64,000 bases of DNA, taken from assembly GCF_001422735.1 (NCBI RefSeq), contig NZ_LMLZ01000025.1, forward strand, positions 144,761 to 208,760, read 5' to 3'. How positions within the stretch are numbered: position 1 is the first letter of the stretch; each line of letters opens with the position of its first letter. The notes beneath the pieces were generated by a model that saw only the letters and a program-made list of their open reading frames with translations, was not told the origin of the DNA and ran no database searches. This DNA is from Acidovorax sp. Leaf78 (lineage in GTDB: Bacteria; Pseudomonadota; Gammaproteobacteria; Burkholderiales; Burkholderiaceae_C). Positions 49,029-56,779 of the stretch are shown piece by piece. The translations under genes were made by a program, and so were the position numbers.

Positions 49029-50480
49029 ATGGCCTCCACCGACGACGCACCCCCGCTCTACCTCCAGATCGCCGAGCAGCTCGCGCAGCTGATCCGCAAT
49101 GGCACGCTGGCGCGCGGCGAAAAGCTGCCGTCCGTGCGCGAGCTGGCCCGCCAGCACGGCGTGGCGCAGACCACGGTGGTGCAGGCCTACCACTGGCTGG
49201 AGGATGCGCGGCTGGTCACCGCGCGCCCGCGCTCGGGCTTCTTCGTGGCAGCGCGGCCGGTGAGCCTGCCCGAGCCCAGCACGCCGCGCCCCATGCGCCG
49301 CCCGCGCGAGGTGTCTGTGGACTGGCTGGGCCAGCGCATCCTGGGGCGCAACCAGCCCGAGGACATGATCTCCTTTAGCAGCGGCACCCCGGGCTTCGAG
49401 CTGTTCAACCCCGACCGCGTGCGCCGCGCCGTGGTGCGCGCCGCGCAGCGCCACCGCAACCTGCTGTGCACCTACCCCACGTCGGCCGGGCACGAAGATG
49501 CGCGCCGCGCCCTGGCCCGCTACGCCGTCGGCATGGGCTGCAGCCTGGACCCCGAGAACATCGTGGTCACCGGCGGCTGCATGGACTCCATCGCGCTGTG
49601 CCTGCGGGCCGTGACCCAGCCGGGCGACGTGGTGGCGCTGGAGTCGCCGACGCATTTTTCGTTTCTGGAGGTGCTCCAGGGCCTGCACCTGCGCGCGCTG
49701 GAGATCCCCACGCACCCGCGCCACGGTTTGTCGCTCGATGCGCTGCAGCTGGCGCTGGACACCCAGCCGGTCAAGGCCGTGATGATCGTCCCCACGCTCA
49801 GCAACCCGCTGGGCAGCTGCATGCCGCAGGCCGAGCGCAAGCGACTGGCGCAGATGGCGGCGCGGCACGACATGGCAGTCATCGAGGACGCGATCTACAA
49901 CGACCTGGTGGAGGTCGACGAGATGCGCCGCACCGTCAAGTCGTACGACACCACGGGCCACGTGATGCTGTGCGATTCGTTTTCGAAGACGCTGGCGCCG
50001 GGCCTGCGCCTGGGGTGGCTGGAGGCCGGGCGCTGGAGCGACAAGGTGCGTGGCATCAAGGACCTGCAGGCGGGCGGCCAGTCGGCCGTGCTGGAGCTGG
50101 CGCTGGCCGACCTCATCACCCAGGCCGGCCACGCCGCCGCCATGCGCCAGCTGCGCGCGGGCGTGGCGGCGCGCATGGACGAGGCGCGGCGGGTGATCGC
50201 ATCGCACTTCCCGCAGGGCACCCGGGTGAGCGACCCGCCCGGCGGCCTGCTGATGTGGCTGGAGCTGCCGCGCGCGCTCGATTCGGTGCAGCTGCACGAG
50301 GCCTGCCTGGACCAGAAGATCCTGATCGCGCCCGGGACGGTGTTCAGCACCAGCGGACGGTTTCGCAACTGCCTGCGCATCGGTGTGGGGGGCGACTGGT
50401 CGCCCGCCCACCTGCAGGCGCTGCGCACCGTGGGCGACATGGCCACGCAGATGCTGCAAAGCCAGCGGCAGGCTGCGTAG
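49029..50480 (+). CDS. MocR-type transcriptional regulator (GntR wHTH fused to PLP aminotransferase fold)
   Basis: 483-aa regulator. The N-terminal GntR winged helix is YLQIAEQLAQLIRNGTLARG, then KLPSVRELARQHGVAQTTVVQAYHWLEDARLV. The class I aminotransferase-like domain follows from about residue 110, with the PLP lysine in CDSFSKTLAPGLRLGW and NPLGSCMP upstream. MocR proteins sense PLP or amino-compound adducts. The start at 49029 (MASTDDAPPLYLQ) gives the usual N terminus; 49002 is an upstream alternative. It is divergent from the DUF2917 gene and followed by a toxin-antitoxin pair. Confidence 0.9.
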   Translation: MASTDDAPPLYLQIAEQLAQLIRNGTLARGEKLPSVRELARQHGVAQTTVVQAYHWLEDARLVTARPRSGFFVAARPVSLPEPSTPRPMRRPREVSVDWLGQRILGRNQPEDMISFSSGTPGFELFNPDRVRRAVVRAAQRHRNLLCTYPTSAGHEDARRALARYAVGMGCSLDPENIVVTGGCMDSIALCLRAVTQPGDVVALESPTHFSFLEVLQGLHLRALEIPTHPRHGLSLDALQLALDTQPVKAVMIVPTLSNPLGSCMPQAERKRLAQMAARHDMAVIEDAIYNDLVEVDEMRRTVKSYDTTGHVMLCDSFSKTLAPGLRLGWLEAGRWSDKVRGIKDLQAGGQSAVLELALADLITQAGHAAAMRQLRAGVAARMDEARRVIASHFPQGTRVSDPPGGLLMWLELPRALDSVQLHEACLDQKILIAPGTVFSTSGRFRNCLRIGVGGDWSPAHLQALRTVGDMATQMLQSQRQAA

Positions 50481-50506
50481 TTCAAAGGCACAAGGCAAAT
50501 TGAATA

Positions 50507-50535
50507 CACGAACTTCGTGGTGCACGAACTTCGTG
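50507..50535. promoter_or_regulatory. Paired palindromes upstream of the vapB-like gene
   Basis: The 13-bp palindrome CACGAACTTCGTG occurs at 50507-50519 and 50523-50535, 16 bp apart, ending 13 bp before the antitoxin start. This is the layout of a toxin-antitoxin autorepression operator bound by a ribbon-helix-helix antitoxin. Confidence 0.85.
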
Positions 50536-50548
50536 TAATATCAACCGC

Positions 50549-50773
50549 ATGAAAAACGTCACCGTGACCATGGACGACACCGTTGCCGAATGGGTGCGCG
50601 TGGAAGCCGCCAAGCGCGGCAGCAGCGTGTCGCGCTTGCTCGGTGAATGGCTGGCCGAAAAGATGCGCCAGGAGGACGCCTACGCCCAGGCAATGCGCGA
50701 GGCGCTGGGCTTTGAATCCTGGGGCGCGTCCACCGGGCCGTACGTGCCCCGCGAGACCTTGTTTCTGCGCTGA
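50549..50773 (+). CDS. Ribbon-helix-helix antitoxin, VapB-like
   Basis: 74-aa protein. The N-terminal RHH DNA-binding fold is MKNVTVTMDDTVAEWVRVEA, then KRGSSVSRLLGEWLAEKM. The C-terminal tail (residues about 45-74, ending GPYVPRETLFLR) is of the kind that wraps the toxin active site. The paired palindromic operator lies just upstream, and the toxin gene starts 14 bp downstream. Confidence 0.85.
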   Translation: MKNVTVTMDDTVAEWVRVEAAKRGSSVSRLLGEWLAEKMRQEDAYAQAMREALGFESWGASTGPYVPRETLFLR

Positions 50774-50787
50774 ATGGTGGACACCCT

Positions 50788-51240
50788 ATGAGCACCGTCC
50801 CCATCTTTGTCGACACTGAAATTTTGCTGGCCAGCGTGGACGACCGCGATGCCGAGCGCCAGGCGCGTGCCCGCGAGTGGATGAACTTTTGCTGGCAGAC
50901 GCGCAGTGGCCGCATCAGCTCGCAGGTGCTCAACGAGCTGTACAACCAGGCAATCCAGCGCTTTGACGGCCCGCAGGTGCTGCAGCAGGTGCGCGCCCAG
51001 GTGCGCCGCCTGCGCGTGTGGCTGCCGCCGCACCTCGACTCCTACACCGTGGACGGCGCCTGGGACTTGCAGGACCGCTACCGCCTCGGCTACTGGGATG
51101 CGCTCATCCTCTCATCCGCCCACCAGCAGGGCTGCCGCTATTTGCTGACCGAGGCGCTGCCACACGACCAGCCGCTGGACGCCGTGCGCCCCATCAACCC
51201 GTTTCTCACCACCCCCAACGAACTGGACACCGCCGAATGA
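50788..51240 (+). CDS. PIN-domain toxin, VapC-like
   Basis: 150-aa putative ribonuclease. Acidic residues of the PIN active site are D9 (PIFVDTEI), E50 (SSQVLNELYNQ), D104 (GYWDALILSSA) and E122 in LLTEALP. The Asp usually following in SED-type motifs is Ala here (residue 123), which could weaken metal binding. TGA overlaps the hisC ATG (ATGA), so toxin and histidine aminotransferase are translationally coupled. This is an unusual place for a TA pair. Confidence 0.85.
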   Translation: MSTVPIFVDTEILLASVDDRDAERQARAREWMNFCWQTRSGRISSQVLNELYNQAIQRFDGPQVLQQVRAQVRRLRVWLPPHLDSYTVDGAWDLQDRYRLGYWDALILSSAHQQGCRYLLTEALPHDQPLDAVRPINPFLTTPNELDTAE

Positions 51241-52361
51241 CCAACGCCGCTCCATCTTCACCGCTCCAGGCCCTGGCCCGCATTCGCGCCGACGTGCGCG
51301 CCATGCACGCGTACGGCGTGCAGCCGTCCACCGGCATGCTCAAGATGGACGCGATGGAGAACCCGTTTCGCCTGCCCGCGCACCTGCAGGCCGCGCTGGG
51401 CCAGCGCCTGGGCGCGCTGGCGCTCAACCGCTACCCCGGCGACCGCCTGCTGGACCTGAAGGCGGCGCTGGCCCAATACGCCGGCCTGCCCGAGGGCTAC
51501 GGCATCGTGCTGGGCAACGGGTCGGATGAGCTCATCACCTTGCTGGCCCTGGCCTGCGCGCAACCCGGCACGGGCCAGCGCGCCACCATGCTCGCGCCCA
51601 TGCCGGGCTTTGTGATGTATCCGCTGTCGGCGCAGTTGCAGGGCCTGGAATTTGTCGGCGTGCCGCTCACGCCCGACTTCGAGCTGGATGAACCCGCCAT
51701 GCTGGCCGCCATCGCGCAGCACAACCCCGCCATCACCTACATCGCCTACCCCAACAACCCCACGGCCACGCTGTGGGACGAAGGCGCAGTGCAGCGCATC
51801 ATCGACGCCGCGGGCGCGCAGGGCGGCATCGTGGTCATGGACGAGGCCTACCAGCCGTTTGCCAGCCGCACCTTCATCGACCGCATGCGGGCCGAGCCTG
51901 CGCGCAACGCCCACGTGCTGCTGATGCGCACGCTCAGCAAGTTCGGCCTGGCGGGCGTGCGCCTGGGCTACCTCATCGGCCCCGCTGCCTTTGTGAGCGA
52001 GATCGACAAGGTGCGCCCGCCCTACAACGTGAGCGTGCTCAACTGCGAGGCCGCGCTGTTCGCGCTGGAACACGCCGAGGTGTTCGCCGAGCAGGCCGCC
52101 GAGATCCGCGCCGAGCGCACCAAGGTCCTGGCGGCCCTGCGGCAGATGCCCGGCATCGAAAAATGCTGGGACAGCGAGGCCAACATGATCCTCATCCGCG
52201 TGGCGGATTCCGCCCGGGCCTATGACGGCATGAAAAACCGCAAGGTCCTGGTCAAGAACGTTTCTACAATGCACCCACTGCTGGCCAACTGCCTGCGCCT
52301 GACGGTCGGCAATGCCGACGACAACGCCCAGATGCTGGCCGCCCTGCAAGCCTCCCTATGA
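51237..52361 (+). CDS. hisC: Histidinol-phosphate aminotransferase
   Basis: 374-aa PLP enzyme converting imidazole acetol-phosphate to histidinol phosphate. NPF motif in MDAMENPFRLP, the YPNNPTATLW loop, and the PLP lysine in LMRTLSKFGLAGVRLGY are visible. The start at 51237 overlaps the vapC-like stop; the longer in-frame extension upstream lies within the toxin gene. It overlaps hisB by 4 bp. Confidence 0.96.
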   Translation: MTNAAPSSPLQALARIRADVRAMHAYGVQPSTGMLKMDAMENPFRLPAHLQAALGQRLGALALNRYPGDRLLDLKAALAQYAGLPEGYGIVLGNGSDELITLLALACAQPGTGQRATMLAPMPGFVMYPLSAQLQGLEFVGVPLTPDFELDEPAMLAAIAQHNPAITYIAYPNNPTATLWDEGAVQRIIDAAGAQGGIVVMDEAYQPFASRTFIDRMRAEPARNAHVLLMRTLSKFGLAGVRLGYLIGPAAFVSEIDKVRPPYNVSVLNCEAALFALEHAEVFAEQAAEIRAERTKVLAALRQMPGIEKCWDSEANMILIRVADSARAYDGMKNRKVLVKNVSTMHPLLANCLRLTVGNADDNAQMLAALQASL

Positions 52362-53005
52362 CTTCCTCCGCACTCGTAACCTCCAATCCGTCCGGCGCCA
52401 CGCCCGACCCGATGGCCGACCGCATCGCCGAAGTCAGCCGCAACACCGCCGAGACGCGCATCCGCGTGCGCATCAACCTCGACGGCACGGGCCAGGCCAA
52501 GCTGCACACCGGCATCGGCTTCTTCGACCACATGCTCGACCAGATCGCCCGCCACGGGCTGATCGACCTCGACATCGACTGCGAAGGCGACCTGCACATC
52601 GACGGCCACCACACGGTCGAAGACGTGGGCATCACGCTGGGCCAGGCCTTTGCGCGTGCCGTGGGCGACAAGAAGGGCATCCGCCGCTACGGCCACGCCT
52701 ACGTGCCGCTCGACGAAGCGCTGTCGCGCGTGGTGGTCGATTTCTCGGGCCGCCCGGGGCTGCACATCGACGTGAAGTTCACGGCCGGCAGCATCGGCCA
52801 GCTCGATACGCAGCTGGTGTACGAGTTCTTCCAGGGCTTCGTGAACCACGCGGGCGTCACGCTGCACATCGACAACCTCAAGGGCTTCAACGCCCACCAC
52901 CAGTGCGAAACCATCTTCAAGGCGTTCGGGCGCACGCTGCGCGCGGCGCTGGAGCGCGACCCGCGCTCGGTAGGCGTCATCCCGTCCACCAAGGGTTCTT
53001 TGTGA
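52358..53005 (+). CDS. hisB: Imidazoleglycerol-phosphate dehydratase
   Basis: 215-aa monofunctional dehydratase; the phosphatase domain of E. coli HisB is absent, so histidinol phosphate is dephosphorylated by another enzyme. Metal-binding His clusters: TGIGFFDHMLDQIARHG, GDLHIDGHHTVEDVGI, FFQGFVNHAG and FNAHHQCETIFKAFGR. The first 20 residues are a non-conserved Ser/Ala/Pro leader. Confidence 0.97.
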   Translation: MTSSALVTSNPSGATPDPMADRIAEVSRNTAETRIRVRINLDGTGQAKLHTGIGFFDHMLDQIARHGLIDLDIDCEGDLHIDGHHTVEDVGITLGQAFARAVGDKKGIRRYGHAYVPLDEALSRVVVDFSGRPGLHIDVKFTAGSIGQLDTQLVYEFFQGFVNHAGVTLHIDNLKGFNAHHQCETIFKAFGRTLRAALERDPRSVGVIPSTKGSL

Positions 53006-53021
53006 GTTTTTTGAATCAAAT

Positions 53022-53059
53022 CAAGCGCTAGCGCTTGATGGATAAGCGCTAGCAGCTAT
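53022..53059. repeat. Palindromic repeat family A, near-consensus copy before hisH
   Basis: CAAGCGCTAGCGCTTGATGG, then ATAAGCGCTAGCAGCTAT. The last AT belongs to the hisH ATG start codon, so the repeat ends exactly at the gene start. Confidence 0.9.
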
Positions 53060-53744
53060 GAATATGGAAGCAAAAACCGTCGCCGTCGTGGACTACGGCA
53101 TGGGCAACCTGCGCTCGGTGTCGCAGGCCGTGCAGGCCGCTGCCGAGGGCACCGGCTGGACCGTGGTCGTCACCCAGCGCCCCGACGACGTGCGCGCCGC
53201 ACAGCGCATCGTGCTGCCAGGGCAGGGCGCCATGCCCGACTGCATGCGTGAGCTGCGCGAATCGGGCCTGCAGGAATCGGTGCTCGAAGCCGCTGCCAGC
53301 AAGCCCATGTTCGGCGTGTGCGTGGGCATGCAGATGCTGCTGGACCACAGCGCCGAGGGGCCCAATGGCGGTACCCCGGGCCTGGGCCTGATCCACGGCC
53401 AGGTGAGCAAGTTCGACCTGATCGGCCGCACCCAGCCCGACGGCAGCCGCTACAAGGTGCCGCAGATGGGCTGGAACCAGGTGCACCAGATGCCGGACGC
53501 AGGTCGTGCGGGCGCGGTGCACCCGGTCTGGGCGGGCGTGCCCGACGGCAGCTACTACTATTTCGTGCACAGCTTCTACGCGCAGCCGCAGGATGCGGCG
53601 CATTGCGCGGGGCAGACCGACTACGGCGGTTTGTTCGCAGCGGCCATTGCGCGCGATAATATTTTCGCGACGCAATTCCACCCAGAGAAAAGCGCGGAGC
53701 ACGGCCTGGCCCTGTACCGCAACTTCCTGCACTGGAATCCGTGA
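53058..53744 (+). CDS. hisH: Imidazole glycerol phosphate synthase, glutamine amidotransferase subunit
   Basis: 228-aa glutaminase supplying ammonia to HisF. The catalytic Cys is in FGVCVGMQMLLDHS, and the His/Glu pair in FATQFHPEKSAEHG. VVDYGMGNLRSV is the N-terminal signature. Two start codons are close together (53058 and 53064). A family A repeat abuts the start, so the ribosome-binding region is repeat-derived. Confidence 0.96.
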   Translation: MNMEAKTVAVVDYGMGNLRSVSQAVQAAAEGTGWTVVVTQRPDDVRAAQRIVLPGQGAMPDCMRELRESGLQESVLEAAASKPMFGVCVGMQMLLDHSAEGPNGGTPGLGLIHGQVSKFDLIGRTQPDGSRYKVPQMGWNQVHQMPDAGRAGAVHPVWAGVPDGSYYYFVHSFYAQPQDAAHCAGQTDYGGLFAAAIARDNIFATQFHPEKSAEHGLALYRNFLHWNP

Positions 53745-53831
53745 TCCTTCCGCGCACTCCTTGCTTCTTTCACCAGCCCGTTCGGTCCGAGCCCTGACTC
53801 GTCCTTTTTCGCGAACCCTTCCACCACCACC

Positions 53832-54572
53832 ATGCTGCTCATTCCCGCCATCGATCTGAAAGACGGTCATTGCGTTCGCCTCAAGCAAGGCGATATGGAC
53901 CAATCCACCACCTTCGGCGAAGACCCGGCGGCCATGGCACGCAAGTGGCTGGAGGCGGGCGCGCGGCGCCTGCACCTGGTGGACCTGAACGGTGCCTTTG
54001 CGGGCGTGCCCAAGAACTTCGCCGCCATCAAGTCCATCCTCAAAGAGGTGGGCGAAGAGATTCCGGTGCAGCTCGGCGGCGGCATCCGCGACCTGGACAC
54101 CATCGAAAAGTACATCGACGGCGGCCTGCGCTACGTGATCATCGGCACGGCGGCGGTCAAGAACCCCGGCTTCCTGAAGGACGCGTGCAGCGCCTTCGGC
54201 GGCCACATCATCGTGGGCCTCGACGCCAAGGACGGCAAGGTCGCCACCGACGGCTGGAGCAAGCTCACGGGGCACGAGGTGGTGGACCTGGCCAAGAAGT
54301 TCGAGGACTGGGGCGTCGAGTCCATCATCTACACCGACATCGGCCGCGACGGCATGCTGTCGGGCATCAACATCGATGCCACGGTCAAGCTCGCGCAGTC
54401 GCTGTCCATCCCGGTGATCGCATCGGGCGGCCTGTCGAACATGGCCGACATCGAGCAGCTGTGTGCCGTGGAGAGCGAGGGCGTCGAGGGTGTGATCTGC
54501 GGCCGTGCGATCTACAGCGGCGACCTCGACTTTGCGGCCGCACAGGCCCGTGCCGACGAATTGAATGGGTGA
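53832..54572 (+). CDS. hisA: ProFAR isomerase
   Basis: 246-aa TIM-barrel isomerase of histidine synthesis. LLIPAIDLKDGHCVRLKQGDM carries the catalytic Asp, the phosphate sites are QLGGGIRDLDT and ASGGLSNMADI, and VGLDAKDGKVATDGW holds the conserved core. It is separated from hisF by a family B repeat. Confidence 0.97.
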   Translation: MLLIPAIDLKDGHCVRLKQGDMDQSTTFGEDPAAMARKWLEAGARRLHLVDLNGAFAGVPKNFAAIKSILKEVGEEIPVQLGGGIRDLDTIEKYIDGGLRYVIIGTAAVKNPGFLKDACSAFGGHIIVGLDAKDGKVATDGWSKLTGHEVVDLAKKFEDWGVESIIYTDIGRDGMLSGINIDATVKLAQSLSIPVIASGGLSNMADIEQLCAVESEGVEGVICGRAIYSGDLDFAAAQARADELNG

Positions 54573-54667
54573 CCCCCCTGAGCGGCTGCGCCGCTTCCCC
54601 CCAGGGGGACGACGCCAGTGGCCTGGCGAAGCCAGTTCCACGGCGTCTGCTGGCCTCGGCAGCGCCC
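54573..54667. repeat. Dispersed repeat family B, copy 3
   Basis: CCCCCCTGAGCGGC/GCCGCT forms a stem and CAGGGGG closes the outer arm, followed by GTGGCCTGGCGAAGCC and GTTCCACGG. It lies between hisA and hisF and is the clearest stem-loop form of the family. Confidence 0.85.
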
Positions 54668-54697
54668 CATCCACGAATCGCTGACTGACTGACCGAC

Positions 54698-55498
54698 ATG
54701 CTCGCCAAACGCATCATCCCCTGCCTCGACGTCACTGGAGGCCGCGTGGTCAAGGGTGTCAATTTTCTGGAGCTGCGCGATGCGGGCGACCCCGTCGAGA
54801 TCGCCGCACGCTACAACGCGCAGGGCGCCGACGAGCTCACCTTCCTGGACATCACCGCCACCAGCGACGGGCGTGACCTGATCCTGCCCATCATCGAAGC
54901 CGTGGCCAGCCAGGTGTTCATTCCGCTCACGGTGGGTGGCGGCGTGCGCACGGTCGAGGACGTGCGCCGACTGCTGAACGCGGGCGCTGACAAGACCAGC
55001 TTCAACTCGGCCGCGATTGCCAACCCCGACGTGATCGATGCCGTGTCCGCCAAGTACGGCGCGCAGTGCATCGTGGTCGCCATCGACGCCAAGCGCCGCT
55101 CGGCCGAGGACGCGCAGCGCATCGGCGCCCACGGCCAGCCTGTGGGCGAAGGCTGGGACGTCTACAGCCACGGCGGCCGCAAGAATACGGGCCTGGACGT
55201 CGTGGCCTGGGCCACCGAGATGGCGCGCCGCGGCGCAGGCGAAATCCTGCTGACCAGCATGGACCGCGATGGCACCAAGGCGGGCTTCGACCTGACGCTG
55301 ACCCGCGCGGTGAGCGACGCCGTGACCGTGCCCGTGATCGCCTCGGGCGGTGTGGGCAACCTCGACCACCTGGCCGACGGCGTGCAGCAGGGCGGGGCGG
55401 ACGCAGTGCTGGCGGCCAGCATTTTTCACTACGGCGAATACACCGTGGGCCAAGCCAAGGCCCGCATGGCCGAGCGCGGCATTCCCGTGCGGCTCTAG
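54698..55498 (+). CDS. hisF: Imidazole glycerol phosphate synthase, cyclase subunit
   Basis: 266-aa TIM-barrel cyclase partner of HisH. LAKRIIPCLDVTGGRVVKGVNF contains the catalytic Asp, with PLTVGGGVRTVEDVRRLL, ILLTSMDRDGTKAGFDL and ASGGVGNLDHL as phosphate-binding and catalytic segments. Length is normal. Confidence 0.97.
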   Translation: MLAKRIIPCLDVTGGRVVKGVNFLELRDAGDPVEIAARYNAQGADELTFLDITATSDGRDLILPIIEAVASQVFIPLTVGGGVRTVEDVRRLLNAGADKTSFNSAAIANPDVIDAVSAKYGAQCIVVAIDAKRRSAEDAQRIGAHGQPVGEGWDVYSHGGRKNTGLDVVAWATEMARRGAGEILLTSMDRDGTKAGFDLTLTRAVSDAVTVPVIASGGVGNLDHLADGVQQGGADAVLAASIFHYGEYTVGQAKARMAERGIPVRL

Positions 55499-55516
55499 GG
55501 TCATTGCTATTAAAAA

Positions 55517-55550
55517 TATAGCTGCTGCCGCTTGTTCAGCCTGCGACAGG
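55517..55550. repeat. Palindromic repeat family A, copy between hisF and hisI
   Basis: ATATAGCTGCTGCCGCTTGT, then CAGCCTGCGACAGG. The second arm is degenerate. Confidence 0.6.
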
Positions 55551-55620
55551 CCCTGAAAAGGCGTCAAACTTTGGGCGGGATGGCCCCGTCCCGGAATGCA
55601 AATCGCCGACAATCCCTTTC

Positions 55621-56010
55621 ATGAACTGGCTCAACGAAGTGAAATGGGATGCGCAGGGCCTGGTGCCCGTCATTGCGCAAGAGCAGGGCACGGGCGACGT
55701 GCTGATGTTTGCGTGGATGAACCGCGAGGCGCTGGAGAAAACCGCTGAACTTGGCCGCGCCGTGTACTACAGCCGCTCGCGCAGCAAGCTGTGGTTCAAG
55801 GGCGAAGAGTCCGGCCACGTGCAGACGGTGCACGAGATCCGGCTCGATTGCGACAACGACGTGGTGCTGCTCAAGGTCACCCAGCTCGGTCACGAGCCGG
55901 GCATCGCCTGCCACACGGGCCGCCACAGCTGTTTTTTCAGCGTGCTCAAGGACGGCGCCTGGACGCCTGTCGATCCGGTCTTGAAAGACCCCGAATCCAT
56001 CTACAAATAA
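55621..56010 (+). CDS. hisI: Phosphoribosyl-AMP cyclohydrolase
   Basis: 129-aa Zn- and Mg-dependent enzyme opening the purine ring of PR-AMP. DVLMFAWMNREALEKT, YYSRSRSKLWFKGEESGH, EIRLDCDNDVVLLKV (Asp ligands) and ACHTGRHSCFF (Zn Cys) are all present. It is separate from hisE, unlike the fused HisIE of enterobacteria. Confidence 0.97.
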   Translation: MNWLNEVKWDAQGLVPVIAQEQGTGDVLMFAWMNREALEKTAELGRAVYYSRSRSKLWFKGEESGHVQTVHEIRLDCDNDVVLLKVTQLGHEPGIACHTGRHSCFFSVLKDGAWTPVDPVLKDPESIYK

Positions 56011-56018
56011 AGAGAACC

Positions 56019-56396
56019 ATGAGTTCCAACGATTCCCTCGCCCGCCTTGCGCAAGTGATCGAAAGCCGCAAGCCGGCCAACGGTGGCGACCCCGACAAGA
56101 GCTACGTCACGCGCCTGCTGCACAAGGGCCCCGACAGCTTCTTGAAGAAGATCGGCGAAGAGGCCACCGAGGTGGTGATGGCGGCGAAAGACGTAGACCA
56201 TGGCGCCGACAAGTCCAAGCTGGTGTACGAGGTGGCGGACCTGTGGTTCCACTCCATGGTGGCGCTGGCCCATTACGGCCTCACGCCAGCCGACGTGCTG
56301 ACCGAGCTGGAGCGCCGCGAAGGCACCAGCGGCATCGAGGAAAAAGCCTTGCGCAAGGCCACTGCGCGTGCAGCCGACGAAGAAGGATCTCCATGA
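56019..56396 (+). CDS. hisE: Phosphoribosyl-ATP pyrophosphatase
   Basis: 125-aa MazG-like pyrophosphatase of histidine synthesis. The metal-binding helix is KIGEEATEVVMAAKD, followed by YEVADLWFHSMVALA. The ATG at 56019 follows hisI by 8 bp, and the stop overlaps the next gene (ATGA). Confidence 0.96.
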   Translation: MSSNDSLARLAQVIESRKPANGGDPDKSYVTRLLHKGPDSFLKKIGEEATEVVMAAKDVDHGADKSKLVYEVADLWFHSMVALAHYGLTPADVLTELERREGTSGIEEKALRKATARAADEEGSP

Positions 56397-56779
56397 GCGA
56401 CATCATCGACGTGACCTCCCACGAGCAACGGGCCCAGGGGCTCAAGAACATCGGCTGGGTCAGCTATGTGCTGCACCTGATCGTGGCCGTGGGCGCCGTG
56501 GTGCCCGGGGCGCAGGCCAGTGCCTTGCTGCTGGTCATTGCGCTGGTGATCGACCTGGTCAAACGCAGCGACGCCGAAGGCACGTGGCAGGCCAACCACT
56601 TCTCGTGGCGCATCCGCTCGACGATCTGGGCAGGTGTTCTGTACGTGGTGACCTTCCCGTTCTTCCTGCTGGGATTGTTTTTGTTCAATCCCGCCTGGGT
56701 TTTGATCTCCATTTGGTTCCTGTACCGCATCGTGCGCGGCATGCTGGCCATGAGCAAGAACCAGGCTGTGGATGCCTGA
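56393..56779 (+). CDS. DUF4870-like membrane protein
   Basis: 128-aa protein with three hydrophobic segments (about 18-38, 41-54, 76-110). The pattern of a short soluble N terminus, then GWVSYVLHLIVAVGAVVPG and ANHFSWRIRSTIWAGVLYV, is like small DUF4870/YidH-type membrane proteins. It is translationally coupled to hisE and overlaps the patatin gene by 8 bp. The function is unknown, but the position is conserved after hisE in Comamonadaceae-like clusters (from memory of the group). Confidence 0.75.
   Translation: MSDIIDVTSHEQRAQGLKNIGWVSYVLHLIVAVGAVVPGAQASALLLVIALVIDLVKRSDAEGTWQANHFSWRIRSTIWAGVLYVVTFPFFLLGLFLFNPAWVLISIWFLYRIVRGMLAMSKNQAVDA

Noticed and set aside
48873..50525. Antisense frame opposite the MocR gene
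   Set aside because: The sense strand encodes a clear GntR-aminotransferase protein; the antisense translation has no recognisable domain.
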